Source of the DNA: Candidatus Micrarchaeaceae archaeon
GTDB lineage: Archaea; Micrarchaeota; Micrarchaeia; Micrarchaeales; Micrarchaeaceae
Direction of reading: 5' to 3'
DNA length: 20,133 nucleotides
Assembly: GCA_027310535.1 (NCBI GenBank)
Contig: DAIDAQ010000004.1
Location: 1 to 20,133, forward strand
Shown: piece by piece, positions 7,940 to 15,092 of the stretch
Position numbering within the stretch: the first letter of the stretch is position 1
How the letters are laid out: the number at the start of each line of letters is the position of its first letter
Position numbers and translations under genes: made by a program
The notes under the pieces: generated by a model
Seen by the model: the letters and a program-made list of their open reading frames with translations, nothing else
Told to the model about the DNA's origin: nothing
Databases searched by the model: none

Positions 7940-8263
7940 TCAGTGTGATATCAGCTGGAGCACATACCCCCTTTGGCGTATGCCTATGCCATCCAGCTTG
8001 AGCTCACCGCGCTCTATCCTGCTTCCCATGGTGACGATCTCTGCGGTGCAGTTTGCGCAGAGGATGCCGCCGAAAAGCCTGCTGTTGGTGCGTCTGCTCT
8101 TGCCGCCCTGCCTGCTCCTGCTTATGCCGTTCAGCTCGGTCCTGCAAAGCGCGCAGTGGGGAAGCGATTTCTTACCTCTCCTGTAGTGCTCGACGTTCCT
8201 CTTCGCCTTTGTGACCCTGTTGACCCTCTTGAAGCTGTTCGATTTGTAGCGTGCCAGTGGCAT
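7940..8263 (-). CDS. rpl34e: Large-subunit ribosomal protein L34e (eL34)
   Basis: 107 residues from ATG 8263 (MPLARYKSNSFKRVNR), preceded by GGGTG at six-base spacing; a GTG at 8272 would add three residues. Strongly basic N-terminus and two CxxC pairs (C37/C40 in PHCALC and C69/C72 in ILCANC) form the zinc site typical of archaeal L34e. The C-terminal ~25 residues are less conserved and end GYVLQLISH, longer than the usual ~90-residue protein. Sits between the EMC3-like gene and cmk, the expected archaeal order. Confidence 0.92.
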   Translation of the reverse strand: MPLARYKSNSFKRVNRVTKAKRNVEHYRRGKKSLPHCALCRTELNGISRSRQGGKSRRTNSRLFGGILCANCTAEIVTMGSRIERGELKLDGIGIRQRGYVLQLISH

Positions 8264-8319
8264 TATTAACACCCGACTTACTTGGTGGAGTAGCAGCAGA
8301 TATTCTGTGCGGAAGATAA

Positions 8320-8805
8320 TTATGCATTCCCTTTTTCTGCCGCAAGGGCCTCGTCCTTGCTCTTTTTCCTGTCATAGACCATGATGCCGATTGATGAAAA
8401 GATGCCAAAAATGAAGACCAGAATGAAGAACAGGCTCTCGTAGCTGAGCCCTGAGAAGATGAAGGTCACTGTCATGCTCGAGGCACCCATGGCTGCTATG
8501 ATGTACGGGACGATGGCATAGTAGAACACCAGGAAGGTGGGGATCACGGCGAAGATAGACCTCATCTGGTTCTTCATCGTCTCTGACATCAGCGGCATGA
8601 CCTCCCTCTGCTTTGCCATGATGGCGGACTTGTCGGCACCGCGCTTTGCCATTTCGCTCAGCGCTTTCGTGTGCTCCTTGAGCCTGCGCTGTATCTCCCT
8701 CGCCCTTATCGGATTCGACAGCTTCCTCTGCAGGAAGAGGGCGAACACCGTGTATATAACAGCGGTAGAGGCAATAACCAATTCTACGACCATCTGCTCC
8801 ACCAT
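8320..8805 (-). CDS. EMC3/TMCO1-type (DUF106) membrane insertase homologue
   Basis: 161 residues with an apparent transmembrane helix near the N-terminus (about 6-25) and two more (about 86-108 and 125-150). A charged helical hairpin lies between the first two (NPIRAREIQRRLKEHTKALS ... KQREVMPLMSETMKNQMRS). This is the archaeal DUF106 arrangement, related to the YidC/Oxa1/EMC3 superfamily, proposed to insert or fold membrane proteins co-translationally. The ATG follows the adkA stop with no gap. Location between adkA and L34e is the standard archaeal setting, normally just after secY. The tail is basic, as expected for ribosome-facing ends (inference). Confidence 0.88.
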   Translation of the reverse strand: MVEQMVVELVIASTAVIYTVFALFLQRKLSNPIRAREIQRRLKEHTKALSEMAKRGADKSAIMAKQREVMPLMSETMKNQMRSIFAVIPTFLVFYYAIVPYIIAAMGASSMTVTFIFSGLSYESLFFILVFIFGIFSSIGIMVYDRKKSKDEALAAEKGNA

Positions 8806-9378
8806 TCAATTACCGAACGCCTCCCTGAGCGCTGAGGCGAGCTCCTTTGCAGCGCGATCCGCGTGCCCCTCCCTGTTCTCGATGATATATAGTGGCATGT
8901 TCAAGTGTGTCGAGAGATAGCCAAGTATTGCAAGGTCTACCGTCCGCTGCACGTCGAGCGCTGCAGATTCCTCAATCTCGCGCGAGCGCAGGCCCCTGTC
9001 CTTCCTCCTCCTTGCCATCACCTCGCCGGAGGTCGCATTTATGTATATTAGGGCCCTTGCCGGCCTCAAGCGCTGCATGAATGAATGGGGCAGTGCGGGC
9101 TCAAGCTTTGCACCCTTTTCTATCGTCATGTGGGTGTCAAGTATTATCTCCCCTTTCAGCTTGATGAGGGCGGTCGCCGCGCTGTCGCGCAGCGACTCAA
9201 CCTCGCCGTGCGACAGCCTCTTGATCGCGTCGCGGTCCTTCGCGAGCCCCTTCCTCAAGGCGGCCTCCAGCATCAGGTCGCCTATGTTAGCTACCTTATA
9301 GCCCTTCCCCGCCTTCCCAAGGAGAGTCGACTTGCCAGCTCCTGAAAGCCCTGCAACTATAGCGATCTTAGTTGGCAT
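8806..9378 (-). CDS. adkA: Adenylate kinase, archaeal AdkA type
   Basis: 190 residues, the length of archaeal AdkA (about 190-195), which is distinct from bacterial Adk. Interconverts ATP + AMP and 2 ADP. P-loop GLSGAGKST at residues 9-17; NIGDLMLEAALRKGLAKDRDAIKRL is the AMP-binding segment. ILDTHMTIEKGAKLEPALP matches the family's DTH motif, and ATSGEVMARRRKDRGLRSRE carries the lid arginines. The gene starts eight bases after the thermosome stop and abuts the EMC3-like gene. In most archaea adkA follows secY; here thermosome takes that place. Confidence 0.93.
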   Translation of the reverse strand: MPTKIAIVAGLSGAGKSTLLGKAGKGYKVANIGDLMLEAALRKGLAKDRDAIKRLSHGEVESLRDSAATALIKLKGEIILDTHMTIEKGAKLEPALPHSFMQRLRPARALIYINATSGEVMARRRKDRGLRSREIEESAALDVQRTVDLAILGYLSTHLNMPLYIIENREGHADRAAKELASALREAFGN

Positions 9379-9386
9379 TATATCAG

Positions 9387-11042
9387 TCAGTCTGCCTCGC
9401 CGCCTGGCATTCCTCCGGCGCCATGGCCGCCGCCGGCAGGGCCCTTGCCCTTCGAGCTTATCATGTCGTCGATGCGCAGTATTATCTCTGCAGCCTCGCT
9501 CGCGCTGTATATGGCTTGCTCCTTGATCCTGAGAGGCTCGTAGATACCAAGCTTGTTCATGTCCCCGATGCTGTTCTTGAAGATGTCTACGCCATAGACA
9601 GTGCCGTCCTTTGCTCGGTGCCTGTTCCTGAGCTGCACGAGCGTGTCTATCGCGTCCATGCCTGCGCTTTCAGAGAGCACCTTTGGTATTATCTCGAGCG
9701 AGTCCGCGAACTTCTGTATTGCGAGCTGCTCCCTGCCCCCTATTGTGTTTGCATAATCCCTCAGGGTGTTGGCGAGGCCTACCTCTGTCGCACCGCCGCC
9801 GAAGACGAACTTGCCGTCCTCAATGACGCTTGCGACCGCGCCTATAACGTCAGTGATCGAGCGCTCAGCCTCGTCGACGACCTGCTGCGTCCCACCCCTT
9901 ATGAATATCGTGACGCTCTTCGGGTTCTTGCAGTCCTCGACAAAGGTCATCTGCTCGCCTGATATCTTGCGCTCCTCGACAAGCCCTGCGAAGCCGAGAT
10001 CCTTCTCGTTGAGGTCGTCAAGGCTCGTTATTATGCGCGCGCCCGAGGCCTTTGAGAGCTTCTCCATGTCGCTCTTCTTCACTCTCCTGACAGCGATTAT
10101 CCCTGCCTTCGCAAGGAAGTGCTGCGCAATGTCGTCGATGCCCTTCTGCGTGAAAACGACCGATGCCCTGCTCTTTGCTATCTTCTCCACCATTTCCTTG
10201 AGCATCCGCTCTTCCTGCTGCAGGAACGCCTGCATCTGGTCAGGGGAGGTTATCTCTATCTTCGCATCAACCTCTGTCTTCTCTATCTCGAGAGCGAGGT
10301 CTAGCAGCGCGATCTTTGCCGACTTCACAGACTTCGGCATACCGGGATGCACAACCTCCTTGTCTATCAGAACGCCGCTTATGAACGCTGTGTCGCCGAC
10401 AGTCCCTCCGGCTTTCTTTTCCACCTTTATAAGGTCCCGGTCGATGTAGGTGTTGCCCCTAGCATCCTTGTCCATTACCTGTTCTACCGACTTTATCACT
10501 ATCTTGGAGAGGTACTCCTTTGTCTCATCCCCGCCGACGTTCTTCGATCCCATGGAGACCATTGCTATCTTCTGAAGTATTGAGCTGTCTCCCGTCGTCA
10601 CCTTCTTGGCTTCCTGCTCGAGCACCGCCGCCGCCTTCTCAGCCGCCAGCTTGTACCCCCTTATCACAGTCGATGGGTGGACGCCCTGTTCGAGCAGCTC
10701 CCCGGCGCCCCTCAGGAGCTCACCTGCAAGTATCACCACTGTTGTAGTGCCATCGCCGGCCTCCTTGTCCTGCGTCTTCGCTATGTCGACCATTATCTTC
10801 GCTACCGGGTGCTCGACGTTCATCTCCTCCAGGATTGTCGCACCGTCGTTAGTGATGGTTATGTCGCCAAGGTCGCTTACGAGCATCTTGTCCATACCCT
10901 TTGGCCCTAGTGCGGACTTCACTGCATTCGCCACGGCGATGCCTACTGCGATGTTCGTTCTCTGTGCGTCCCTTCCGAGCAGCCTTGTTGCGCCCTCGGG
11001 TAGATACAAAATTTGTTGTCCTCCAAGTTTATCTTCTGCCAT
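9387..11042 (-). CDS. thsA: Thermosome (group II chaperonin) subunit
   Basis: 551 residues, normal for a CCT/thermosome subunit. The archaeal chaperonin forms a double ring that encloses and refolds proteins in an ATP cycle; prefoldin from 4593 is its partner. Equatorial ATP site: ALGPKGMDKMLV (about 45-55), TNDGATIL (about 64-71) and AGDGTT (95-100, with D97 at the gamma phosphate); FGGGATEVGL lies late in the protein. The built-in lid and apical domain (SPDQMQAFLQQEERMLKEMV, VVFTQKGIDDIAQHFL) identify group II. The C-terminal Gly-rich tail (GPAGGGHGAGGMPGG) is typical. ATG 11042 has AAGGTGA about five bases upstream. Head of a six-gene operon. Confidence 0.97.
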   Translation of the reverse strand: MAEDKLGGQQILYLPEGATRLLGRDAQRTNIAVGIAVANAVKSALGPKGMDKMLVSDLGDITITNDGATILEEMNVEHPVAKIMVDIAKTQDKEAGDGTTTVVILAGELLRGAGELLEQGVHPSTVIRGYKLAAEKAAAVLEQEAKKVTTGDSSILQKIAMVSMGSKNVGGDETKEYLSKIVIKSVEQVMDKDARGNTYIDRDLIKVEKKAGGTVGDTAFISGVLIDKEVVHPGMPKSVKSAKIALLDLALEIEKTEVDAKIEITSPDQMQAFLQQEERMLKEMVEKIAKSRASVVFTQKGIDDIAQHFLAKAGIIAVRRVKKSDMEKLSKASGARIITSLDDLNEKDLGFAGLVEERKISGEQMTFVEDCKNPKSVTIFIRGGTQQVVDEAERSITDVIGAVASVIEDGKFVFGGGATEVGLANTLRDYANTIGGREQLAIQKFADSLEIIPKVLSESAGMDAIDTLVQLRNRHRAKDGTVYGVDIFKNSIGDMNKLGIYEPLRIKEQAIYSASEAAEIILRIDDMISSKGKGPAGGGHGAGGMPGGEAD

Positions 11043-11115
11043 TGTTTCACCTTGTAGAATGCAATTGTCAATCCGTTTGCATGGAAGGTTTCCAAAAAGA
11101 ATCCACTTCTTGCAA

Positions 11116-11123
11116 TATATAAA
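11116..11123 (-). promoter_or_regulatory. TATA box of the thermosome operon
   Basis: Minus strand TTTATATA, a near-ideal archaeal TATA box, placing the transcript start about 25 bases later near 11092. That gives a ~50-base leader with AAGGTGA before the thermosome ATG, a longer leader than its neighbours have. Confidence 0.65.
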
Positions 11124-11131
11124 GTTATTAT

Positions 11132-11141
11132 CTAAAAAGAT
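11132..11141 (-). terminator. Oligo-T terminator after the Mrp-like gene
   Basis: Minus strand ATCTTTTTAG, about 20 bases after the Mrp stop at 11161 and just upstream of the thermosome TATA box. The identical decamer follows dtdA. Confidence 0.5.
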
Positions 11142-11160
11142 TTAAAGGTAACTGTGGCTG

Positions 11161-11952
11161 TCATCTCGGCAGCTTGCCCGCTATCGAACGGAATATTCCG
11201 GCCACATCGCTTAGCTCCTTGCAAGGGGCGATACCGCTATCGGAAAGCTCTGGGAGCTTCCTGTCAAAAGGCAGGCTGCCTATGACCTCTGTGCCGAGCT
11301 CCCCTGCCACGTCCTTGGCGTTCTGCGACGTCTCCCCCACCGACATATTCTCAACAACGCCGAAGATGTGCATGCCAAGCCTCTTCGCCATGATGCCAGA
11401 CCTTATAGAGTTTATTGAGGCTATCTTCTGCGGGGTGGTGACTATTACGAAGCCGTCAAGGCCGCTGACCTGCATAATCGTGAGAGGGGCATCACTCGTG
11501 CCAGGAGGAAGGTCAATCACAAGGTAGTCCAGCTCACCCCACTCCGTGCTGCAGAAGAAATCGTAGAGCATCTTCACGATGAGTGGGCCTCTCCAGATTA
11601 TTGGGTTCTTGGTCTCGTCGACCAGCATCGCCGTAGACGCAACTTTGATGCCATCTTTCTCTATGGGCCTGAGCGGAAGCCTGGAGGCATCCATCTTATC
11701 ACTTATGCCTAGAAAGAGGGATAGGTTCGGACAGTCCACGTCTGCGTCGAGCAACCCTACCCTGAAGCCCTCTGCCTTGAGCGCATACGCCAGATTCACT
11801 GCGACGGTGGTCTTCCCAACCCCCCCCTTGGCGCTATAGATCCCTACCTTATGCCTTATGCCCGAGAGTTTCTGCCTTATCACCTCGCGGTGCCTCATGA
11901 CACCAGCAAATGAGGGATGCACCTGCCCTTCGCGTGAGTTCTCTGCTTCCAT
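11161..11952 (-). CDS. Mrp/NBP35-type P-loop ATPase (ParA/MinD superfamily), CxxC motif absent
   Basis: 263 residues. Deviant Walker A YSAKGGVGKTTVAVNLA (K47 region) and GLLDADVDCPNLSLFLG, WRGPLIVKML, LDYLVIDLPPGTSDAPLT and VVTTPQKIASINSIRSGI are diagnostic for the Mrp/ApbC/Nbp35 group, usually iron-sulphur carrier ATPases. The region where the family has a CPxC pair reads VVENMSVGETSQNAKDVAGE with no cysteine, so a conventional bridging cluster cannot be built there. Function may therefore differ (cluster-independent Mrp or another partitioning-type ATPase). About 36 N-terminal residues precede the P-loop. A TATA-like box overlapping the end of the upstream gene makes the transcript nearly leaderless. 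Terminates in oligo-T. Confidence 0.88.
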   Translation of the reverse strand: MEAENSREGQVHPSFAGVMRHREVIRQKLSGIRHKVGIYSAKGGVGKTTVAVNLAYALKAEGFRVGLLDADVDCPNLSLFLGISDKMDASRLPLRPIEKDGIKVASTAMLVDETKNPIIWRGPLIVKMLYDFFCSTEWGELDYLVIDLPPGTSDAPLTIMQVSGLDGFVIVTTPQKIASINSIRSGIMAKRLGMHIFGVVENMSVGETSQNAKDVAGELGTEVIGSLPFDRKLPELSDSGIAPCKELSDVAGIFRSIAGKLPR

Positions 11953-11982
11953 GCTTTCGACTTTTAGCTTTCTATATCCTTC

Positions 11983-11990
11983 TATATTTA
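11983..11990 (-). promoter_or_regulatory. TATA-like box of the Mrp-like gene
   Basis: Minus strand TAAATATA, about 34 bases before ATG 11952. It includes the TAA stop codon of the upstream UPF0104 gene, so stop and promoter share bases. Confidence 0.5.
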
Positions 11991-13043
11991 TCTTGTTGCC
12001 CTTCTGGGTTTTACTTTCCTACCCATTCTGCGGTTCTCCCAGAACCTGAAAGTATAGAAAAGGAAGGCAGTGCCGACCATGACGGCAAACCACACAGTCA
12101 CTATCCTTGTGAGTATGGTCGCTGCCGCCGCTATGGCGGACGACACTCCAAAGGTGGACACGAGGAGCGCAAGCATCGTTATGTCGCTCGAGCCTATTGT
12201 TCCCGGTATGAAAGAAAGTATACCAACTACGGTTGCAACCACAAAGACGAGCAGGGCGCTGAGTATGGAGACGTGGAGGCCGAAGCCTATGAGGATAAGG
12301 TACAAGGAAAGGCTGTTTAGCAGCGCGGCGGGCACGCTGAAGAACACAGACGCGAGGTAGACGCGGTGGTGGTGCAGCTTCGTCTGCGCCGCAAAGTACT
12401 CCTCGCCATATAGCGCGAATATTTCACTGAGCTTGCCCCTCAGAAGCTTTGTTTTTATGGAATTGAACAGCCAGGGGCTCAGTATGAAAAGGAACGGGAG
12501 GACCAAAAGCGCGTCTACAAGGATTATAACCGGAAGGTAGGCAGGGAAGAGGGCGCCCATCACGAGGCTGAGGAGCATGAACCCAAGGTAATCTGTGAAT
12601 ATGTCGACGCTGACTATAGGGAGCACTGCCATGAATTTCTTCCTTGAGACCCGTTTGATTGTATATGCAGAGACGACCCGGCCCAGCCTCCCGGGGGTAA
12701 GCTCCATCGAATAAAGGGACATGTAAATCGCAAAGTTCTGCGGCAGCGGCATATGGATATCCAGCACCTTAAGGTAGTAGCGCCATTTGAGGAAGTTCGT
12801 CATGTAGCCGCCGAAGACGACCCCGATAGCGGCCAAAAAATAGACCGGGTTTACAGATGCGATGGTTGATATTACCCCCCCGATGCCGCCGCTCGAGAAT
12901 ACTGCAATGCCGACAAAGACGGCGATGCTGGCTACGAGCATTACGACTATGAACAGCCTCGCTGTGCGCACGACCTTGAAATAACTCTTCGAGTCAAGCC
13001 TCTTCTGGTGGCTGAGCGTATCTAGGAACGATCTTGATTGCAT
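11988..13043 (-). CDS. UPF0104/AglD-type integral membrane protein (LPG synthase TM-region family)
   Basis: 351 residues from ATG 13043, chosen because GGAGG (13054-13058) lies ten bases upstream. The longer frame to 13295 would run across the divergent glycosyltransferase and its first 84 residues are not protein-like. About eight hydrophobic helices follow a basic N-terminus. Signature segments are SMELTPGRLGRVVSAYTIKR and LSFIPGTIGSSDITMLALL, matching the paired PG motifs of the family seen in MprF flippase domains and in the membrane part of archaeal AglD. Likely a lipid or lipid-linked sugar translocation or transfer component (inference). It is divergent from a family 2 glycosyltransferase, which supports a role in cell-surface glycosylation. 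Tail is strongly basic. Confidence 0.85.
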   Translation of the reverse strand: MQSRSFLDTLSHQKRLDSKSYFKVVRTARLFIVVMLVASIAVFVGIAVFSSGGIGGVISTIASVNPVYFLAAIGVVFGGYMTNFLKWRYYLKVLDIHMPLPQNFAIYMSLYSMELTPGRLGRVVSAYTIKRVSRKKFMAVLPIVSVDIFTDYLGFMLLSLVMGALFPAYLPVIILVDALLVLPFLFILSPWLFNSIKTKLLRGKLSEIFALYGEEYFAAQTKLHHHRVYLASVFFSVPAALLNSLSLYLILIGFGLHVSILSALLVFVVATVVGILSFIPGTIGSSDITMLALLVSTFGVSSAIAAAATILTRIVTVWFAVMVGTAFLFYTFRFWENRRMGRKVKPRRATR

Positions 13044-13080
13044 GCAAAGGCAGCCTCCAGTGATAGATTGAGCGAGCGGA

Positions 13081-13088
13081 TTTATAAG
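13081..13088. promoter_or_regulatory. Shared TATA box between UPF0104 gene and glycosyltransferase
   Basis: TTTATAAG on plus, CTTATAAA on minus: the core reads as a TATA box on both strands. It is about 40 bases from each start codon (13043 minus, 13125 plus), so it could direct both divergent transcripts. Confidence 0.5.
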
Positions 13089-13124
13089 TATTAACCAGTA
13101 AGTCTTTAGACACATGGTAATCCG

Positions 13125-13829
13125 ATGGTACTCATAAGCGTGATAATACCGGCGTACAACGAGGGGAAGAGGATAGGGGGCACTCTGGGGAGTATAAAGA
13201 GGCAGAAGTTCAAGGACTATGAGTTGATAGTCGCGGACAACAACAGTACAGACTCTACAGCCGCAGTAGCCATAAGGCATGCAAGGGTGGTGCATGCAAA
13301 GAAGCAGGGGGTGGGCAGTGCGCGCAATGCAGGGGCTAGGCTCGCCAAAGGCAAAATCTTCTTCTTTGTGGACGCCGATGCCGAGGTGGGGCGGGAAACT
13401 CTGGCATCTGTGGCAAAGGCCTTTGAAAGCAGAGGGCTGGTAGCCGCCACAGGCCCGATTCTTCCTTTAGAGAGGGTAAACAGGAGGGTGGGCTTTGTCT
13501 TCAGGCTCTCCTTCAATTTCCTCGTCAGGGCTTCGATCGCGGCAAGGACCCCATACTTCGCCGGCACCAACATCGCGATGCGCGCAGATGCCTTCAGGAG
13601 GATAGGGGGTTTCAACGAAACCCTGAAGGGATGCGAAGATGGTGACATAAGCAGAAGGGTGGCAAAGCTTGGGAGGGTCGGCTTCTACAAGGGCATAAGG
13701 GTCAGGATGAGCGCAAGGAGAATAAACAGGTGGGGTGCCGGATACTACCTGTTTTACGGCATGCGTGATGTCCTGGGCTACCTGATCAGGGGGAAAACCA
13801 ACCTTGGCTGGAAGCCGATAGCGGAATGA
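13125..13829 (+). CDS. Family 2 glycosyltransferase
   Basis: 234 residues. GT-A fold of GT2: ISVIIPAYNEGKRIGGTLGS at the start, YELIVADNNSTDST (nucleotide-sugar binding), GVGSARNAGARLAKG, then the metal-binding DxD in FVDADAE (D83, D85). YFAGTNIAMRADAFRRIGGF and the acidic CEDGDISRRVAKLG (catalytic ED-type base) follow. No transmembrane helix is clear, so it is probably cytosolic or peripheral. Donor and acceptor are unknown; the divergent UPF0104/AglD-type neighbour suggests a dolichol- or lipid-linked glycan acceptor (inference). Divergent from 13043 with a common TATA element; followed after 56 bases by the SSB gene, which has its own TATA. Confidence 0.93.
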   Translation: MVLISVIIPAYNEGKRIGGTLGSIKRQKFKDYELIVADNNSTDSTAAVAIRHARVVHAKKQGVGSARNAGARLAKGKIFFFVDADAEVGRETLASVAKAFESRGLVAATGPILPLERVNRRVGFVFRLSFNFLVRASIAARTPYFAGTNIAMRADAFRRIGGFNETLKGCEDGDISRRVAKLGRVGFYKGIRVRMSARRINRWGAGYYLFYGMRDVLGYLIRGKTNLGWKPIAE

Positions 13830-13845
13830 TGCAACATAGTCTTTT

Positions 13846-13853
13846 TTATATTT
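13846..13853 (+). promoter_or_regulatory. TATA box of the SSB gene
   Basis: TTTATATT directly follows a T-run (13843-13848) that could also end the glycosyltransferase transcript. It predicts a transcript start near 13875 and a ~10-base leader. Confidence 0.5.
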
Positions 13854-13885
13854 ATTTGTTCAAAATGGTCTGAAAGGTGCTTTTT

Positions 13886-14227
13886 GTGAAAATAAGCGAT
13901 CTTAAAGCTGGAGCCAGCAATGTCAGCGTCCAGGCAAAAGTGGTAAAGAAGGATGACCCAAGAGAGGTAGTGACGAAGTATGGGAAGAGAGTGAGCGTTG
14001 CAAACATCACCCTTGAGGACGAGACAGGGACCATTCCAATGTCACTGTGGGGCGAGGACATAGGCAAGGTCAGCGTTGGGGACATGATAGAGGTAAGCGA
14101 CGGCTACGTCAGCGAGTTCCGCGGGGCTCCGCAGCTATCGACAGGAAGGTCCGGCAAGATAGAAGTGATAGAGAAGGGGAGTGGCGGCGGATCGGATGAG
14201 AGCTTCCCTGGAGACATAGAGGAGTAG
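13886..14227 (+). CDS. Single-OB-fold ssDNA-binding protein, crenarchaeal SSB/SOSS-B type
   Basis: 113 residues from GTG 13886 (VKISDLKAG...), chosen because AAGGTG at 13874-13879 sits six bases upstream; a GTG at 13877 would add three residues and overlap that site. A single OB fold: ISDLKAGASNVSVQAKVVKK, VANITLEDETGTIPMSLWGED, VGDMIEVSDGYVSEFRGAPQLSTGRSGKIEVI. The sequence and order closely resemble the Sulfolobus-type SSB and human SOSS-B1. A short acidic, Gly-rich tail follows (SGGGSDESFPGDIEE), analogous to the flexible partner-binding tail of SSBs. Predicted to coat ssDNA in replication or repair. Its stop lies two bases from the convergent DUF929 stop. Confidence 0.85.
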   Translation: MKISDLKAGASNVSVQAKVVKKDDPREVVTKYGKRVSVANITLEDETGTIPMSLWGEDIGKVSVGDMIEVSDGYVSEFRGAPQLSTGRSGKIEVIEKGSGGGSDESFPGDIEE

Positions 14228-14229
14228 GC

Positions 14230-15024
14230 CTACTGGCTCTTTTGTATTGCGGATACATAGCTCTCAGAGCATACGCTGGCGCTGTTGTTCAGCACCTTGC
14301 AGATTTCGGCAGTGTAGACATTGGCAGCGCCGATGATCGCCTGGCTGACCGGGCTGTCGGCCGACTTAAGCTGGAGCATTATCTGCTGCCAGTCCATCCC
14401 GTCAATTAGCGAGGGGTACGCCGCGCCGCCAATCACTTTTGACTGGTTGGCAAAATCTATGAAAGGTATGCTGCCATTGGGATCATTCTGAAGCATCAGG
14501 GCCTGCTCGGCTCCGGTAAGGTTCTGCAGTACTGGGTAGTTGTTGATCGTTTGGTTGAACTTGTTCGTTGCCATTTCCACCCCTACGAATGATATCACGC
14601 TGCTGCTGTAATCAGAGCCGTAGAACGTGAACGTGGGGGTGCTTGGGTAGCTGTCTGCCGCGGATGATGTCATGTAACGCAGCGAAGAGAAGGCTCCGAA
14701 CCTCATGAGCGCAATTATAAGCGCCCACCTTGTGGTGGCGCAGAATGGGCAGTAATCCGCCCCTATGTAAAGGATTTCAGGCTTGCCGTTGAGTGCAAGA
14801 ACCCCTTTCCCGGCCGCAGGCTCCACCATCTTTGGCACTGCAATCGCGGAACCTGCGAGGGTCGCATTGTTCGCTATGCCATTGAGCTCAGCGAGGGCCG
14901 CTGCATCAGCCTGAACGCCGTCGTATGCTGGCAGCAAGGACCTTACAGAGCTGCTATTCACATAGAAGAGAGCTATCCCAGCGATTATGGCAAGGAATGC
15001 GGCTACATAAATTATCTTCCTCAT
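14230..15024 (-). CDS. Membrane-anchored DUF929 thioredoxin-fold protein
   Basis: 264 residues from ATG 15024 (MRKIIYVAAF...); the longer frame to 15153 would enter the tRNA gene. An N-terminal hydrophobic segment (about 4-22) after MRK is a signal anchor. The extracytoplasmic domain has a DUF929 pattern: PEILYIGADYCPFCATTRWAL with a CPFC redox pair (C92, C95), then FGAFSSLRYMTSSA, TPTFTFYGSDY and VISFVGVE. Two further cysteines occur near the C-terminus (about 245-255). Probably a thiol-disulphide exchange protein on the outer face of the membrane (inference). TATA read on minus at 15054-15062 gives a transcript start close to the ATG. Confidence 0.87.
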   Translation of the reverse strand: MRKIIYVAAFLAIIAGIALFYVNSSSVRSLLPAYDGVQADAAALAELNGIANNATLAGSAIAVPKMVEPAAGKGVLALNGKPEILYIGADYCPFCATTRWALIIALMRFGAFSSLRYMTSSAADSYPSTPTFTFYGSDYSSSVISFVGVEMATNKFNQTINNYPVLQNLTGAEQALMLQNDPNGSIPFIDFANQSKVIGGAAYPSLIDGMDWQQIMLQLKSADSPVSQAIIGAANVYTAEICKVLNNSASVCSESYVSAIQKSQ

Positions 15025-15053
15025 TTTTCCCACGCCGTAAATGCTCAACCAAC

Positions 15054-15062
15054 ACATATAAA
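15054..15062. promoter_or_regulatory. Shared TATA box between tRNA-Trp and DUF929 gene
   Basis: CATATAAAT on plus, ATTTATATG on minus. It lies about 35 bases before the mature tRNA 5' end (plus) and about 34 bases before ATG 15024 (minus), a suitable distance for both. Confidence 0.55.
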
Positions 15063-15092
15063 TCTTGGCTGCAAATATCTGGTGACCAAACC

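Noticed and set aside
8372..8809. A 145-codon open frame across the EMC3-like gene.
   Set aside because: Its product is Arg/His-rich and lacks any domain pattern; the other frame encodes the expected three-helix membrane protein in a conserved gene order.
9372..10449. Long plus-strand open frames opposite the thermosome gene.
   Set aside because: Antisense shadows of a GC-rich, strongly conserved gene; no family motif.
13044..13295. 84-residue N-terminal extension of the UPF0104 frame.
   Set aside because: It is rich in Cys, Tyr and Pro, is antisense to the clear glycosyltransferase start, and ATG 13043 has a good Shine-Dalgarno.
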